A model generated the notes under the pieces. That model did no database searches. It saw nothing but the letters and a program-made list of their open reading frames with translations, and was not told where the DNA came from. The position numbers and the translations under genes are program-made. Below are positions 16,207 to 24,854 of a stretch of DNA of 64,000 bases, piece by piece; within the stretch, counting starts at the first letter, position 1; each line of letters starts with the position of its first letter. The stretch is from Lysobacter changpingensis (lineage in GTDB: Bacteria > Pseudomonadota > Gammaproteobacteria > Xanthomonadales > Xanthomonadaceae). Location: contig NZ_JADWPE010000003.1 of assembly GCF_017308985.1 (NCBI RefSeq), positions 124,001 through 188,000 on the forward strand, given 5' to 3'.

Positions 16207-16317
16207 GCAGGCGATTTCAAACGGCCCCGTCGAAGTTCAGACGCCGAAGCGAACCGCATGGTCCTCAATGCAGCACGGCCAGAATGAAAAGCAGTGTCAT
16301 GACGCTCCAAGGATGGC

Positions 16318-16336
16318 CCTTTCCATAGTGGAAAGG
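16318..16336. terminator. Possible terminator hairpin
   Basis: CCTTTCCATAGTGGAAAGG: 8-bp perfect stem, 3-base loop, followed by TTTAC. It lies upstream of the YkgJ-type gene, whose strand runs away from it, so the transcript it would end is unclear. Confidence 0.4.
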
Positions 16337-16924
16337 TTTACTCGCGAAGAGAGCATCCGCGCAGAGAGCGCGAAGCGGGAGCAGCGCCTTGAGGCGATGC
16401 CTTGCAAGTATCCTACACGAGCGCCCGTAGCCGTGCCTCGCTCACGCTGGGCGTTCTAGGCGTTCTATCCGGTCCATCTGGCCGTGCTGGCGCTCCTGCG
16501 GTGGCGGGTGTGGGCGCAGCCCACGGATAACCGCATGGCTTCGCTCCATTCCCTGCAACCCGCTTTTCGAGCGGGGCCCTGTGGCCCCGTTCATGCATCC
16601 GGGCCTCACGGAAATAAGCCTGTCGAGCGTGGTGCGATCCAGTCGCCATGCGGAGACACCGCGCCCGCCATCCGCCAGAAGGCCCGCGGGCCGTATAGCG
16701 GCATGCAGTTGTAGGCGATCCCCCGGTGCATCCGCGCAGCGCAGGAATTCGGGCAACATTCGCCCGTCCGCCAGCATGGCGGTCGAAGGTCCGTCGTCGT
16801 TGAATCCCCCTAGCCATCACTTGCACGAAATCGAATCGAATTACCCCACGAAAGTGGGTCGGAAGGGGCAGAGCCGTAAGCGCTGATTCTGTGAGCACAA
16901 CGCCCATCTCAAGCCTCTGGTCTA
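16337..16924. other. Long stretch without a supported gene
   Basis: No reading frame here has gene-like codon use or a ribosome site. Around 16440-16640 the sequence has a Pro/Arg-rich look on the minus strand (AVIRGLRPHPPPQERQHGQM), which resembles recurring spurious ORFs rather than protein. No RNA gene is recognised. Confidence 0.4.
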
Positions 16925-18553
16925 ATGTCGATCGAGATGAGTGAACCCGTGGGCCACCTGAAGCTGCGAATGCTCGGCGTCCCGGTCGTCGAAGCCGGTG
17001 CGATCCGCGTGCCGATCCAGCGCGTCGGCTGCACGCTCCTGGCCTCGCTCGCATTCGCGCGCGGCGCGCTGTCGCGGCGGACGCTCGCCATGATGCTCTG
17101 GCCCGACGCGGATACGACGACCGGCCTGGCACGGCTGCGGCGCCTCCTGTATCGCCTCGAACAGGCCCTCCCGGCGGGAGCGCTCTCGGCGACGCCCGAG
17201 GCGGTCGCATTGTCGACGCAGGCGTGGAGCACCGATGTCGACGAGGCGTTCGCGATCGTCCATCGAATGCCGGCGCCGCATGACATGCCTGCATTCGACG
17301 CGGCGCGATGTTGTGCAGGTGAACTCGCCTTGCCGCTGCTGGACGGGATCGCATCGCCTTCGGAAACCTTTGAGGATGCCCGCCGAGCGTTGCAACTCGA
17401 CATAGAGCGGATGCGGCTCCGGCTGCTCGCGCATCTCGCGGGTGCGCTGGCGGATGCCAACCGCGTGGACGAGGCGATCGAATGGGCCGCGCGTCTGGTC
17501 GAGGCCGATGACCTGCGCGAGACCTCGCACGTGCTGCTGATGCGCCTTCATGCGCAGGCAGGCGATCTGGCCTCGGTCGAGGCGGCCTATGCGCGCTGTG
17601 CGGCCCGTTTGCGCGAGGAATTCGGCGTGCGTCCATCCGCGGCGACCGAAAGGGCATGGCAGGCGATATCCGATGGACTGAGCCAGTCGCACATTCGACG
17701 TCACGCTCCGCCGGAAGTGCGCTTCGCCTTCGATGCCAAGGGAGCCATCGCCTATCGCGAGGTGGGCGAGGGCGAGGATGTGCTGGTGCTTGCGCCGGGA
17801 TTCGTCTCCCACATCGAGATCGGCATGGAGTGGTCGGGCGTTGCCCGCTTCATTGGCGAACTCGCCAAGGGCCGACGCGTCCTGCTGTTCGACCGTCGGG
17901 GCATGGGGCTCTCGGAACGCCTCACTGGCGGCAGCACGGTCGATCTGCTGGCGGCGGACCTGCGGACCGTGCTCGATGCGGCGAACGTTCGCGACGCGTG
18001 GATCTTCGGCGCATCCGAAGGCGCGCTCGGCGCGGTGCGTTTCGCGGCCAGCAACCCCACGCGCGTGCGCGGGCTGGTGCTCTTCGGGGCATTGGCGAAG
18101 GGCTCGGCCTCCAAGGACTTCCCACATGCATTGCCGGCGCCGGCTTTCGACGCCTGGCTGGAGCGCATCCTCGCGGACTGGGGCGGTCCGGCCGGGATCG
18201 AGACCTTCGCGCCTTCGGCGGTGGACGACATGCCGCTGCGCGCCTGGTGGGCGCGGCTGCTGCGGCATGCCATCACTCCGGCGGGAATCGCGGCCGTGCT
18301 CCGTGGCTTCCGCGATGCGGATGTGCGGGTCGACGCCGCCGCGTTGCGCTGTCCTGCGCTGGTGCTGCACCGCGTGGACGATCGCGCGGTGCGCTTCGAG
18401 GGTGGACGCGATCTTGCCGCGCGGATCCGGGGAGCCTGCTTCGTCGCGCTGGACGGCGACGATCACTGGTGGTGGCGAGGCGACCAGGACGCAGTGCTCT
18501 CGGCGGTGGAGCGCTTCATGGCCTCGGGGGACGGGCAGGGGACGGGCGCCTGA
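16925..18553 (+). CDS. SARP/BTAD-type activator fused to alpha/beta hydrolase
   Basis: 542 residues. Residues 10-75 are a winged-helix DNA-binding domain of OmpR/SARP type (LRMLGVPVVEAG, LARLRRLLYRLEQALP). Residues 90-250 are a bacterial transcriptional-activator (BTAD) helical repeat domain (AIEWAARLVEADDLRETSHV, RLREEFGVRPSAATERAW). Residues 265-530 are an alpha/beta hydrolase: nucleophile Ser364 in GASEG, an acid in HRVDD, and His in LDGDDHWWW. The catalytic set looks intact. The regulator may sense or process a small ligand through the hydrolase fold. ATG 16925 has no good ribosome site; ATG 16937 is an alternative. Confidence 0.85.
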   Translation: MSIEMSEPVGHLKLRMLGVPVVEAGAIRVPIQRVGCTLLASLAFARGALSRRTLAMMLWPDADTTTGLARLRRLLYRLEQALPAGALSATPEAVALSTQAWSTDVDEAFAIVHRMPAPHDMPAFDAARCCAGELALPLLDGIASPSETFEDARRALQLDIERMRLRLLAHLAGALADANRVDEAIEWAARLVEADDLRETSHVLLMRLHAQAGDLASVEAAYARCAARLREEFGVRPSAATERAWQAISDGLSQSHIRRHAPPEVRFAFDAKGAIAYREVGEGEDVLVLAPGFVSHIEIGMEWSGVARFIGELAKGRRVLLFDRRGMGLSERLTGGSTVDLLAADLRTVLDAANVRDAWIFGASEGALGAVRFAASNPTRVRGLVLFGALAKGSASKDFPHALPAPAFDAWLERILADWGGPAGIETFAPSAVDDMPLRAWWARLLRHAITPAGIAAVLRGFRDADVRVDAAALRCPALVLHRVDDRAVRFEGGRDLAARIRGACFVALDGDDHWWWRGDQDAVLSAVERFMASGDGQGTGA

Positions 18554-18586
18554 AAGGATCGGAACCTCCCCTCCGAGGCTTCAGGC

Positions 18587-19444
18587 GTGAACATCCCCGC
18601 ATCGACGCCCATCTTCCTGTGCCTGCCCGCGATGGGCGTGGAGGCACGCTTCTATCGCGGTTTCGCCCGATCGCTGCAGGAACGCACGGGCGCGATCGCA
18701 ATGACCTGCGATCTGCTCAGCCGCGGCGGTGCGCGCAAGCAGGCCGGAAACTTCGGCTACCGCGAAATCGTGGAGGAGCAGATTCCCAGGCTGGTTGCGG
18801 ACGCACGGCGGCGCCACCCGGGGCCGATCATCCTTTGCGGCCACAGCCTCGGCGGCCAACTCGCGCTGCTGGCTGCCGGCCTCATGCACGAGCCGCCCGA
18901 TGCGCTGGTGCTGCTGGCGGCCGGCACTGCGCATTACGCGGCGTGGCCCGCATCCGAACGCCGCCGGGCGCGCGCGTTCGTCAATCTGGTCGCGTCGGCC
19001 GCACGGATCCTGCCATGGTACCCGGGCGATCTGCTCGGTTTCGGCGGCGACCAGCCGAGGCGGCTGATGCGCGACTGGGCATTCAACGCCAGGACCGGTC
19101 GCTACAGGATGGAAGGCAGCGCGCACGACCAGGAGGCGATCGCATCGCAAGTGGCGATGCTGCGCCTGCCGCTGCTGTCGATCGGCCTGATGGGCGACCG
19201 GGTCGCGCCGGAGGGCGCCCAGGAAGAACTCCTCGCGCACGCGAACGCCGCCGACGTGGTACGCGTGCATATCGACGACCGCATGCTGGGAAGCCCGTGG
19301 CGAAGGCACTTCCAGTGGGCACGAGAGCCGGCCAGGGTCGTGGAGACGATCGCGCAATGGTTGCCCACCGTGATGCCGTGCGAAGGCGCGAACCGCCGGC
19401 CTTCGCAAGCGCTACGCGCGCGTGCGGTGGCGTTCGCGTCATGA
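18587..19444 (+). CDS. Alpha/beta hydrolase
   Basis: 285 residues from GTG 18587, 33 bp after the fusion gene and on the same strand. The nucleophile elbow is CGHSLGGQL (Ser87); PLLSIGLMGDRVAPEG supplies the acid region and RRHFQWAREP the His. It resembles serine-aminopeptidase-type lipases/esterases that act on small esters. As the likely target or partner of the upstream activator-hydrolase, it may share its ligand. No signal peptide. Confidence 0.82.
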   Translation: MNIPASTPIFLCLPAMGVEARFYRGFARSLQERTGAIAMTCDLLSRGGARKQAGNFGYREIVEEQIPRLVADARRRHPGPIILCGHSLGGQLALLAAGLMHEPPDALVLLAAGTAHYAAWPASERRRARAFVNLVASAARILPWYPGDLLGFGGDQPRRLMRDWAFNARTGRYRMEGSAHDQEAIASQVAMLRLPLLSIGLMGDRVAPEGAQEELLAHANAADVVRVHIDDRMLGSPWRRHFQWAREPARVVETIAQWLPTVMPCEGANRRPSQALRARAVAFAS

Positions 19445-19574
19445 CGACCGGGAGGATCGCCGTCGCCCCACTGGCGGCGCTAACAAGTGCGAGGGCACGG
19501 TGCGACGGAGCATCCCTGCACTTACGCGTACAGGTTGATTTCGTCGAGCCCGCCTTCGCGAGCGGAAAGGCGCT

Positions 19575-20330
19575 TCAGATCGCTTGTCGCAGTGCTCGCG
19601 CGACGACCTGTCGGGCCGGCCCATCGGCGCGACTGACCATCGCGTAGTTGTAGCCCGGCCCGGACCAGTACTGCGCCATCAGCCCATTTTCCATTCGTTG
19701 GCCCGCGGGAAGCAGGCGGTTCCGTGGGCCTGGGGGGCGCACGTAGAAGCTGATCGCGTGGCCGGCCGCATCCCGATAGAGCACCATTGCGGCAGGGCCC
19801 TGGTCCGTGGCGAACAGGCGGCCGCCGACGGCGCGAAAGCCGGCGCTGCTGAGGTCGGGCAGGCGAGTGGCGCGCTGGAAACGTTCGTCCAGCCACGCCT
19901 GCATTTCGTCATCGTTGCGCGGCACCACGTCGGGGCGCGCGGTGGCGTCCGTCGCGACGAGACGATACGCGGCCATTGCATCGGCCATGGGCGCCGCGGC
20001 GCTCTCCATGCGCATACCGCGAGCCTGCCAACCGCCAAGCCCGCCGACGCCGAGGCAAAGGACCATGGCGGCGGCGAGCGAGCGCCATTGCATCTGCCGT
20101 TGCCGCTGTCGCTGGCGAATCGCCGAGGGGTGCAAGGCCGGGTTATCCGCCCACGCCTGCGTACCACCGAATACTGCGCGCAGCCGCTGGGCATCGCGTT
20201 GCCAAGCCTGCACTTCGGCTGCGCGATCGGGGTTCTGCGCGAGATAACGCTCGACGGCAGCCCGCCGTTCGCCGTCGAGGCGGCCGTCGACGTACGCGTG
20301 GATGTCCTGTTCGCTGGGGATCATGGTCAT
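19575..20330 (-). CDS. Transmembrane anti-sigma factor
   Basis: 251 residues from ATG 20330; its ATGA overlaps the sigma-factor stop. N-terminal cytoplasmic part (IHAYVDGRLDGERRAAVERY) has the short helical layout of anti-sigma domains. One membrane segment at about 84-103 (LAAAMVLCLGVGGLGGW). The periplasmic C-terminal domain is about 145 residues (QWFSG-like SGPGYNYAMVSRADGPARQV at the end). It would hold the ECF sigma at the membrane until an envelope or oxidative signal arrives. Confidence 0.85.
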   Translation of the reverse strand: MTMIPSEQDIHAYVDGRLDGERRAAVERYLAQNPDRAAEVQAWQRDAQRLRAVFGGTQAWADNPALHPSAIRQRQRQRQMQWRSLAAAMVLCLGVGGLGGWQARGMRMESAAAPMADAMAAYRLVATDATARPDVVPRNDDEMQAWLDERFQRATRLPDLSSAGFRAVGGRLFATDQGPAAMVLYRDAAGHAISFYVRPPGPRNRLLPAGQRMENGLMAQYWSGPGYNYAMVSRADGPARQVVARALRQAI

Positions 20331-20842
20331 TTGAGGAGTCGCAGGGATGGGGCGGGTTGTTCGCCATCGCCGTGGCGCCGCATGGCCTGGCGCGCGCGGG
20401 AAAGACGGGACATGACGGTGCCTATCGGGACATCGAGTATCTCGGCCACCTGCTGGTAGCTCAGTCCCTCCACCGTCACCCACAGCAGGAGGTTGCGTTG
20501 CTCGGATGTGAGCTGCGCGAAGGCGGACAGCGCGGACTGCGCCAGCGCTTCGCGCTCCGCCGATGGCCATTGGGCTTCGTCTTCTTCGCGCAAGCGGCCG
20601 AGCAGCCATGCGTAACGCTGCGAACGGCGCCGCGCGTCGAGGAACTGGCGGTACAGGATGCGGAACAGCCAGGCGCGCAGGTCGCCTTCCTCGCGCTTGC
20701 CTGCCCGGGTGGACAGGGCCCGCTCCAGCGTGGACTGCACCAGGTCGTCGGCACTGTGCGGGTCGCGCGCCAGCCACAGCGCGAAGCGCCGCAGGCGCGG
20801 CAACAGTTCGGTCAACCGATCATCGAAGGCGTGGACGGACAT
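20327..20842 (-). CDS. ECF-type sigma-70 factor
   Basis: 171 residues from ATG 20842. Region 2 is DDLVQSTLERALS and LRAWLFRILYRQFLDARRR; region 4 is LTSEQRNLLLWVTVEGLSYQ, then EILDVPIGTVMSRLSRARQA. Directs RNA polymerase to a small regulon. It is divergent from the catalase-like/cytochrome b561 operon and is followed by its anti-sigma gene. A GGAATAA-N14-CGTCC promoter precedes it, so autoregulation is likely. Confidence 0.92.
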   Translation of the reverse strand: MSVHAFDDRLTELLPRLRRFALWLARDPHSADDLVQSTLERALSTRAGKREEGDLRAWLFRILYRQFLDARRRSQRYAWLLGRLREEDEAQWPSAEREALAQSALSAFAQLTSEQRNLLLWVTVEGLSYQQVAEILDVPIGTVMSRLSRARQAMRRHGDGEQPAPSLRLLK

Positions 20843-20870
20843 GGACCGGATCGCGGTGGGTTCATGCGAA

Positions 20871-20896
20871 GGACGCCGCAGCGCGGAAATTATTCC
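20871..20896 (-). promoter_or_regulatory. ECF-type promoter of the sigma gene
   Basis: On the minus strand: GGAATAA (20896-20890), 14 bases, CGTCC (20875-20871). It mirrors the promoter at 20905-20930 exactly in spacing. Confidence 0.75.
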
Positions 20897-20904
20897 ATCG
20901 CATG

Positions 20905-20930
20905 GGAATAAAGCGCCGCGAGTGGCGTCT
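20905..20930 (+). promoter_or_regulatory. ECF-type promoter of the catalase-like operon
   Basis: GGAATAA (20905-20911), 14 bases, CGTCT (20926-20930), 30 bp before the start. This is a typical group-IV sigma promoter form (GGAAT…CGTC). Confidence 0.75.
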
Positions 20931-20959
20931 GGCAGTGTGAACCCGCCACGGAGCAGCAC

Positions 20960-22042
20960 ATGCACGACCCCGATACGTCATCCCGTCCGTCCGGCAACGG
21001 TGCGCGCTGGGCCCTCATCGGCACGGCTGTCGCCGTCGCCGCTGGAGCCTACGCGTACGTCGGCGGCTGGCTTTCGCCCCAGCGACTCACGCCCGACCGC
21101 CTCGTCGACGATTTCCAGCAGGCGGCGGGCGACCATCCCGGATTCCGCCGCAATCATGCCAAGGGCGTTTGCGTCACGGGCTACTTCGAAGGCAACGGCA
21201 ACGCGACCGCCTTTTCCACGGCGCCCGTGTTCGCGGCGGGTCGCACGCCCGTGGTCGGCCGTTTCGCCATCCCCGGCGGCAATCCCTATGCACCCGACAG
21301 CAGCGTGCCCATCCGCAGCATGGCCTTGCGATTCAGCCTCGCGAACGGACAGCAATGGCGCACCGGCATGAACAGCATGCCCGTGTTCCCGGTAGCCACG
21401 CCGCAGGCATTCCAGGCGCAGATGGACGCCAATCGCAAGGACCCCGAGACCGGCAAGCCGGATCCGGCGAAGCTGGCGGCGTTCTTCGCCGCGCATCCGG
21501 AAACCGCGGCATTCCGCGCTTGGGCGAAGACCGCACGGCCTTCCGCCAGCTTCGTTACCGAACGCTACTACGGCCTTAACGCGTTCCACTTCATCGACGC
21601 CGACGGAGCGCGGCACGCGGTGCGTTGGCGAATGGTGCCGGAGGCGTCCGACGCCGGGGCGGCGCCGGCCAACGACAACTATCTGATCGGCGATCTGCAC
21701 CGACGCCTCGCGCAGGCACCTGCGCGCTGGCGGCTGCTGGTGACGCTTGCCGATCCGGGCGATCCCACCGACGACGCCACGCGGACGTGGCCGGCCAACC
21801 GCAGGACGATCGATGCGGGCGTGCTGGTGCTCGAACACGAACAGCCGCAGGACAGCGGTCCGTGCCGCGACGTCAATTTCGACCCGACCGTCCTTCCGGC
21901 CGGGATCGCCATCTCCGACGACCCGCTGCTGGCAGCGCGATCCGCGGTGTACGCCGACTCGCACCTGCGCCGCACCCGGGAAGAAGCGCGGGTGCCAGGC
22001 GCCGCGAGCACCGCCGATGCCGGAATGGAGAGCGCACGATGA
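20960..22042 (+). CDS. Membrane-anchored catalase-like (SrpA-type) haem protein
   Basis: 360 residues. One N-terminal membrane segment (WALIGTAVAVAAGAYAYVGG, about 16-35) with the rest outside the cytoplasm. The catalase core is short: RRNHAKGVCVTGYFEGNGNA holds the distal His, PIRSMALRFSLANGQQW follows, and RSAVYADSHLRRTREE near the C-terminus fits the proximal Tyr region. Such small catalase-related proteins act as peroxidases. It overlaps the cytochrome b561 gene by 4 bp, so the cytochrome may feed it electrons. Confidence 0.85.
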   Translation: MHDPDTSSRPSGNGARWALIGTAVAVAAGAYAYVGGWLSPQRLTPDRLVDDFQQAAGDHPGFRRNHAKGVCVTGYFEGNGNATAFSTAPVFAAGRTPVVGRFAIPGGNPYAPDSSVPIRSMALRFSLANGQQWRTGMNSMPVFPVATPQAFQAQMDANRKDPETGKPDPAKLAAFFAAHPETAAFRAWAKTARPSASFVTERYYGLNAFHFIDADGARHAVRWRMVPEASDAGAAPANDNYLIGDLHRRLAQAPARWRLLVTLADPGDPTDDATRTWPANRRTIDAGVLVLEHEQPQDSGPCRDVNFDPTVLPAGIAISDDPLLAARSAVYADSHLRRTREEARVPGAASTADAGMESAR

Positions 22043-22566
22043 ATCCGACGAATCGGTCCTTCACCCTGGCCGCGCGCGTGTTGCACTGGACGATGGCCGT
22101 GCTGATCCTGGCGATGCTGTTCATCGGCGTGGGAATGGTCGCGACGGTGAGCGCGAAGTACCCGGTACTGCTGGCGATCCACAAGCCGCTGGGCATCGCC
22201 ATCCTCGTGCTGGCGATCGCGCGGCTGATGGTGCGCCTGCGCAATCCGCCGCCGTTGCCGTCTGACGTGCCGCGCCTGCAGCGCATGGCAGCGCATGCGT
22301 CGCACTGGTTGCTCTACGCGTTGATGATCGCGATGCCGCTGATCGGCTGGGCGATGCTGTCGGCCGGAGGGTATCCGGTGATGGTGGGGGCGGACCTGCG
22401 GCTTCCGGCGATCCTGCCGGAGAATGCGCTGGTGTTCGCCTGGCTGCGCACGGCGCACAGGGCGCTGGCGTATCTGTTGATCCTCACGTTCCTCGGCCAC
22501 ATGGGGGCGGCGCTGTACCACGCACTGATCCGCCGCGACGGCGTGCTGCGCAGCATGATCCGCTGA
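22039..22566 (+). CDS. Cytochrome b561
   Basis: 175 residues, four membrane helices. Haem-ligand histidines are seen in RVLHWTMAVL, AIHKPLGIAIL, AASHWLLYAL-type SHWLLYALMIAMPLIGW and TFLGHMGAALYH. It moves electrons from quinol across or within the inner membrane. The ATGA overlap with the catalase-like gene and the shared ECF promoter suggest one peroxide-response unit. Confidence 0.9.
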   Translation: MNPTNRSFTLAARVLHWTMAVLILAMLFIGVGMVATVSAKYPVLLAIHKPLGIAILVLAIARLMVRLRNPPPLPSDVPRLQRMAAHASHWLLYALMIAMPLIGWAMLSAGGYPVMVGADLRLPAILPENALVFAWLRTAHRALAYLLILTFLGHMGAALYHALIRRDGVLRSMIR

Positions 22567-22869
22567 CGGCCGTCATCGCCGCCGTGCAGTTGCACGGCGC
22601 CCTCTATCACCGGATCGACAGGCACGGAGGTGACACGAGACGACCAGGCGCGCCACGTCCTCCTTCGACTGAAAGTGGCCAAACGAGGAGGGGCGCGTCG
22701 CACACCTCCTGTCATGCGACGCGCCGTCGGCAACGCCGATGGCTGCTTCGAAATGCCTCGTGGGATCGTCGCGACCATCGCGTTCCTGTTCTACGACGGC
22801 ACGCCTTGCATGACCGGACACACACGCCATGTGGAGGCGGGGTCCCCGGATGCCGCGCTTCTGACCGGC
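22567..22869. other. Convergent intergenic region with two strong hairpins
   Basis: No supported gene. GCCGTGCAGTTGCACGGC (22581-22598) is a perfect 8-bp stem. GGCGCGTCGCA (22692-22702) pairs with TGCGACGCGCC (22715-22725) around a 12-base loop that contains CCTCCT. Neither has a T-run. They may end the two converging operons, or the second may be part of a small RNA. Confidence 0.4.
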
Positions 22870-23643
22870 TCACCGGACGCTACGCTGCCCGGTGTCCGGG
22901 TGAACCCCGAGGACTGTTTCATCCGCCAGCCATTGGGCCAGCATCCGGCCTGCCACGCCGGGACCTTCGGCTTCGCCCTCGTGCTTCGCGATGACGTCGC
23001 AGATGTCGCCGAAGGTGCGTCCACGAATCGCCATGGCGAGGACCTCCGCTTCGAGCGGCTCGAGCGTCCGGAACAAGGGCCTGAAGTCGCGCCGCCACAC
23101 CGCTACCCGGGCGGCATGTGGCAGCGCCGTGGCAGCCGGCGGTGGTGTGCCATCGACGAGGGCCGAGAGGATGGCGACGGCATTCGTGGTGACGGGGACA
23201 AGCGTGAGCGTGGGCGCGATCACGAATACGGCGTGCGTCCAGTCGACGTGTTCCAGTGATGCCGGGTCGGCCTTCGTACCATCGGCGGCGACGAAGGCCA
23301 GCCCCAGCGCCAGTTCGAGTCGGGCCAGTTCGGCGACTTCGGGATCGTCCGGATGGGCGACCGCGAGCGAGGCAGGGAAGCCGCGCGCGTAGTCGTCGAT
23401 CGTCCAGCCTTCCGGATGCACCGCATCGACATGGCGCGCCGCCGCGCCGAGGAACGCACTGTCGCCCAGCCATGCGCGAACGACGGGATAGCTGTCGGCC
23501 AGGGTCGCCATGAGCTGGCTGCGGTAGTTGTTGAGATGGACGGACAGCCCTGGCGCCGCGGCGTCGCCGAAACACGCGGCGGCCTCCGCGTCCTCGCCGG
23601 TCAACCATTCGCGGAACTGCCGTTGCAGTACGGAAAGGTTCAT
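22870..23643 (-). CDS. bufC: DUF2063 (HvfC/BufC-type) bufferin maturation partner
   Basis: 257 residues. The N-terminal DUF2063 domain is clear: LQRQFREWLTGEDAEAAACF, LNNYRSQLMATLADSYPVVR, HPEGWTIDDYARGFPASL. The C-terminal part has a winged-helix look (LEAEVLAMAIRGRTFGDICD). Proteins of this family bind the precursor peptide and present it to the MNIO enzyme. The start overlaps the bufB stop by 4 bp. Third gene of the BufA2-BufB-BufC operon. Confidence 0.88.
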   Translation of the reverse strand: MNLSVLQRQFREWLTGEDAEAAACFGDAAAPGLSVHLNNYRSQLMATLADSYPVVRAWLGDSAFLGAAARHVDAVHPEGWTIDDYARGFPASLAVAHPDDPEVAELARLELALGLAFVAADGTKADPASLEHVDWTHAVFVIAPTLTLVPVTTNAVAILSALVDGTPPPAATALPHAARVAVWRRDFRPLFRTLEPLEAEVLAMAIRGRTFGDICDVIAKHEGEAEGPGVAGRMLAQWLADETVLGVHPDTGQRSVR

Positions 23644-24470
23644 GCCGCCTGCTTCGTTCCCCGGGCCGCGATGCGTCGCGCGATGTCCAACTCCGCCAGC
23701 AGTTCGGGAAGCGGCGGGATTTCATCGTCGCGCTCGATCATGATCGCCGTCGGCCCCAGGCGTGCGACCAGGTGTTCATAGAGCGCCCACACGGAATCCG
23801 GCACCGGCCGGTCGTGCGTATCGATCAGGAGTTCGCGCCCCTGGCTGTGGCCTGCGAGGTGGACCTGCCGGACACTCCGGAGCGGAACGCCCGCCAGGTA
23901 GGCGAACGGATCGAAGCCGTGGTTGCTGGCGCTGACGAAGATGTTGTTGACGTCCAGCAACAACCCGCAACCCGTGCGCTGGCATACCGCGGCCAGGAAT
24001 TCCCATTCGGTCATGTCGCCGTGGAAGGCGATGTAGCTGGACGGGTTCTCCACGAGGATGGTTCTCCCGAGCGACGACTGCGCGCGGTCGACGTTGGCGC
24101 ACACGATGTCCAGCGCCTCGCGCGTGTAGGGCAGGGGAAGCAGATCGTGGGAGTTGAACCCTTCGATGCGCGACCAGCTCAGGTGGTCGGACACGAACAG
24201 CGGGTCGACCGCATCGACGAGGGCGCGCAGCCTGTGCAGGTAGTCCGCGCGCAGTCCGTCCGACGAGCCGAGCGACATGGACACCCCGTGCAGGGCAACC
24301 GGGTGGCGTTCGCGCACGCGCCTGAGGATGTCCAGCGGCCTGCCGCCATCGACCATGTAGTTCTCCGAAATGACTTCGACGAAATCGACGGCGATGGGCT
24401 CGTCGCGATCGAGGAAATCGCCGTAGTGCGGCCTGCGGAGTCCCAGGCCGAATCTGTGCTCGCGTGGCAT
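23640..24470 (-). CDS. bufB: MNIO-family (DUF692) bufferin maturase
   Basis: 276 residues, a TIM-barrel multinuclear iron oxidase. Family marks: GLGLRRPHYGDFL, VDFVEVISENYM, HGVSMSLGSSDG, FVSDHLSWS, ILVENPSSYIAF, GCGLLLDVNNIFVSASNHGF and QVHLAGHSQG, with metal-binding His, Glu, Asp and Asn in place. Known relatives convert Cys residues of the precursor to thiooxazoles. It lies 52 bp after bufA2 and overlaps bufC by 4 bp. Confidence 0.93.
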   Translation of the reverse strand: MPREHRFGLGLRRPHYGDFLDRDEPIAVDFVEVISENYMVDGGRPLDILRRVRERHPVALHGVSMSLGSSDGLRADYLHRLRALVDAVDPLFVSDHLSWSRIEGFNSHDLLPLPYTREALDIVCANVDRAQSSLGRTILVENPSSYIAFHGDMTEWEFLAAVCQRTGCGLLLDVNNIFVSASNHGFDPFAYLAGVPLRSVRQVHLAGHSQGRELLIDTHDRPVPDSVWALYEHLVARLGPTAIMIERDDEIPPLPELLAELDIARRIAARGTKQAA

Positions 24471-24522
24471 GCGGAAACCCGATGCAGGTCGGCCCGTTGC
24501 GGGCCGACCGTGATGGAGACGG

Positions 24523-24789
24523 TTACGCGCCGGCCTCGGTGAGGCGGCCGCCCTGGGCCTTGCACGCCTGCGCGGTGAGTTCCTTGAAGCCGTGGCCCTT
24601 GCAGTCGTTCTGGCCCCGACAGTCGTTCCTGGCGGTCTTGCAGTCCGAACTGCCCTTGCAGGCGTTCACGCCGTAGCAGTGGACGAGCTTCGCGTCATCC
24701 GCCTTCTGGGCGAACGCGGTGGAGGGAACGCTGGAGGACAGGGCGATCAGGGCGGCGACTGCGGCGAATCCGACGGTGTTCTTGGTCAT
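24523..24789 (-). CDS. bufA2: BufA2-type bufferin precursor peptide
   Basis: 88 residues from ATG 24789; AAGGA is 7 nt before it, while the earlier in-frame ATG at 24795 sits too close. A signal peptide ends near SVPSTAFAQ, so it is exported. The core has seven cysteines: [28 protein letters not shown] and ACKAQGG. This is the pattern remembered for BufA2 metallophores. MNIO modification of some Cys residues would make it a periplasmic copper-binding RiPP. It has a SigF-type promoter and heads the bufB/bufC operon. Confidence 0.85.
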   Translation of the reverse strand: MTKNTVGFAAVAALIALSSSVPSTAFAQKADDAKLVHCYGVNACKGSSDCKTARNDCRGQNDCKGHGFKELTAQACKAQGGRLTEAGA

Positions 24790-24824
24790 GGTCATATCCT
24801 TGTTTGCCGATGTGGCCTCTGACC

Positions 24825-24850
24825 TACGTTCGCGCGCGCGATCCGGTTAC
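24825..24850 (-). promoter_or_regulatory. SigF-type promoter of bufA2
   Basis: On the minus strand: GTAACC (24850-24845), 16 bases, CGTA (24828-24825), 36 bp before the start and directly after the nrsF stop. The same motif and spacing occur at 26054-26079 and 26102-26127. Confidence 0.75.
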
Positions 24851-24854
24851 GCCT

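Noticed and set aside
16413-17657. 414-codon minus-strand frame before the activator-hydrolase
   Set aside because: Arg/Pro-rich shadow; most of it overlaps the plus-strand gene.
16922-18466. 514-codon minus-strand frame over the activator-hydrolase
   Set aside because: No domain, and the plus-strand protein has intact motifs throughout.
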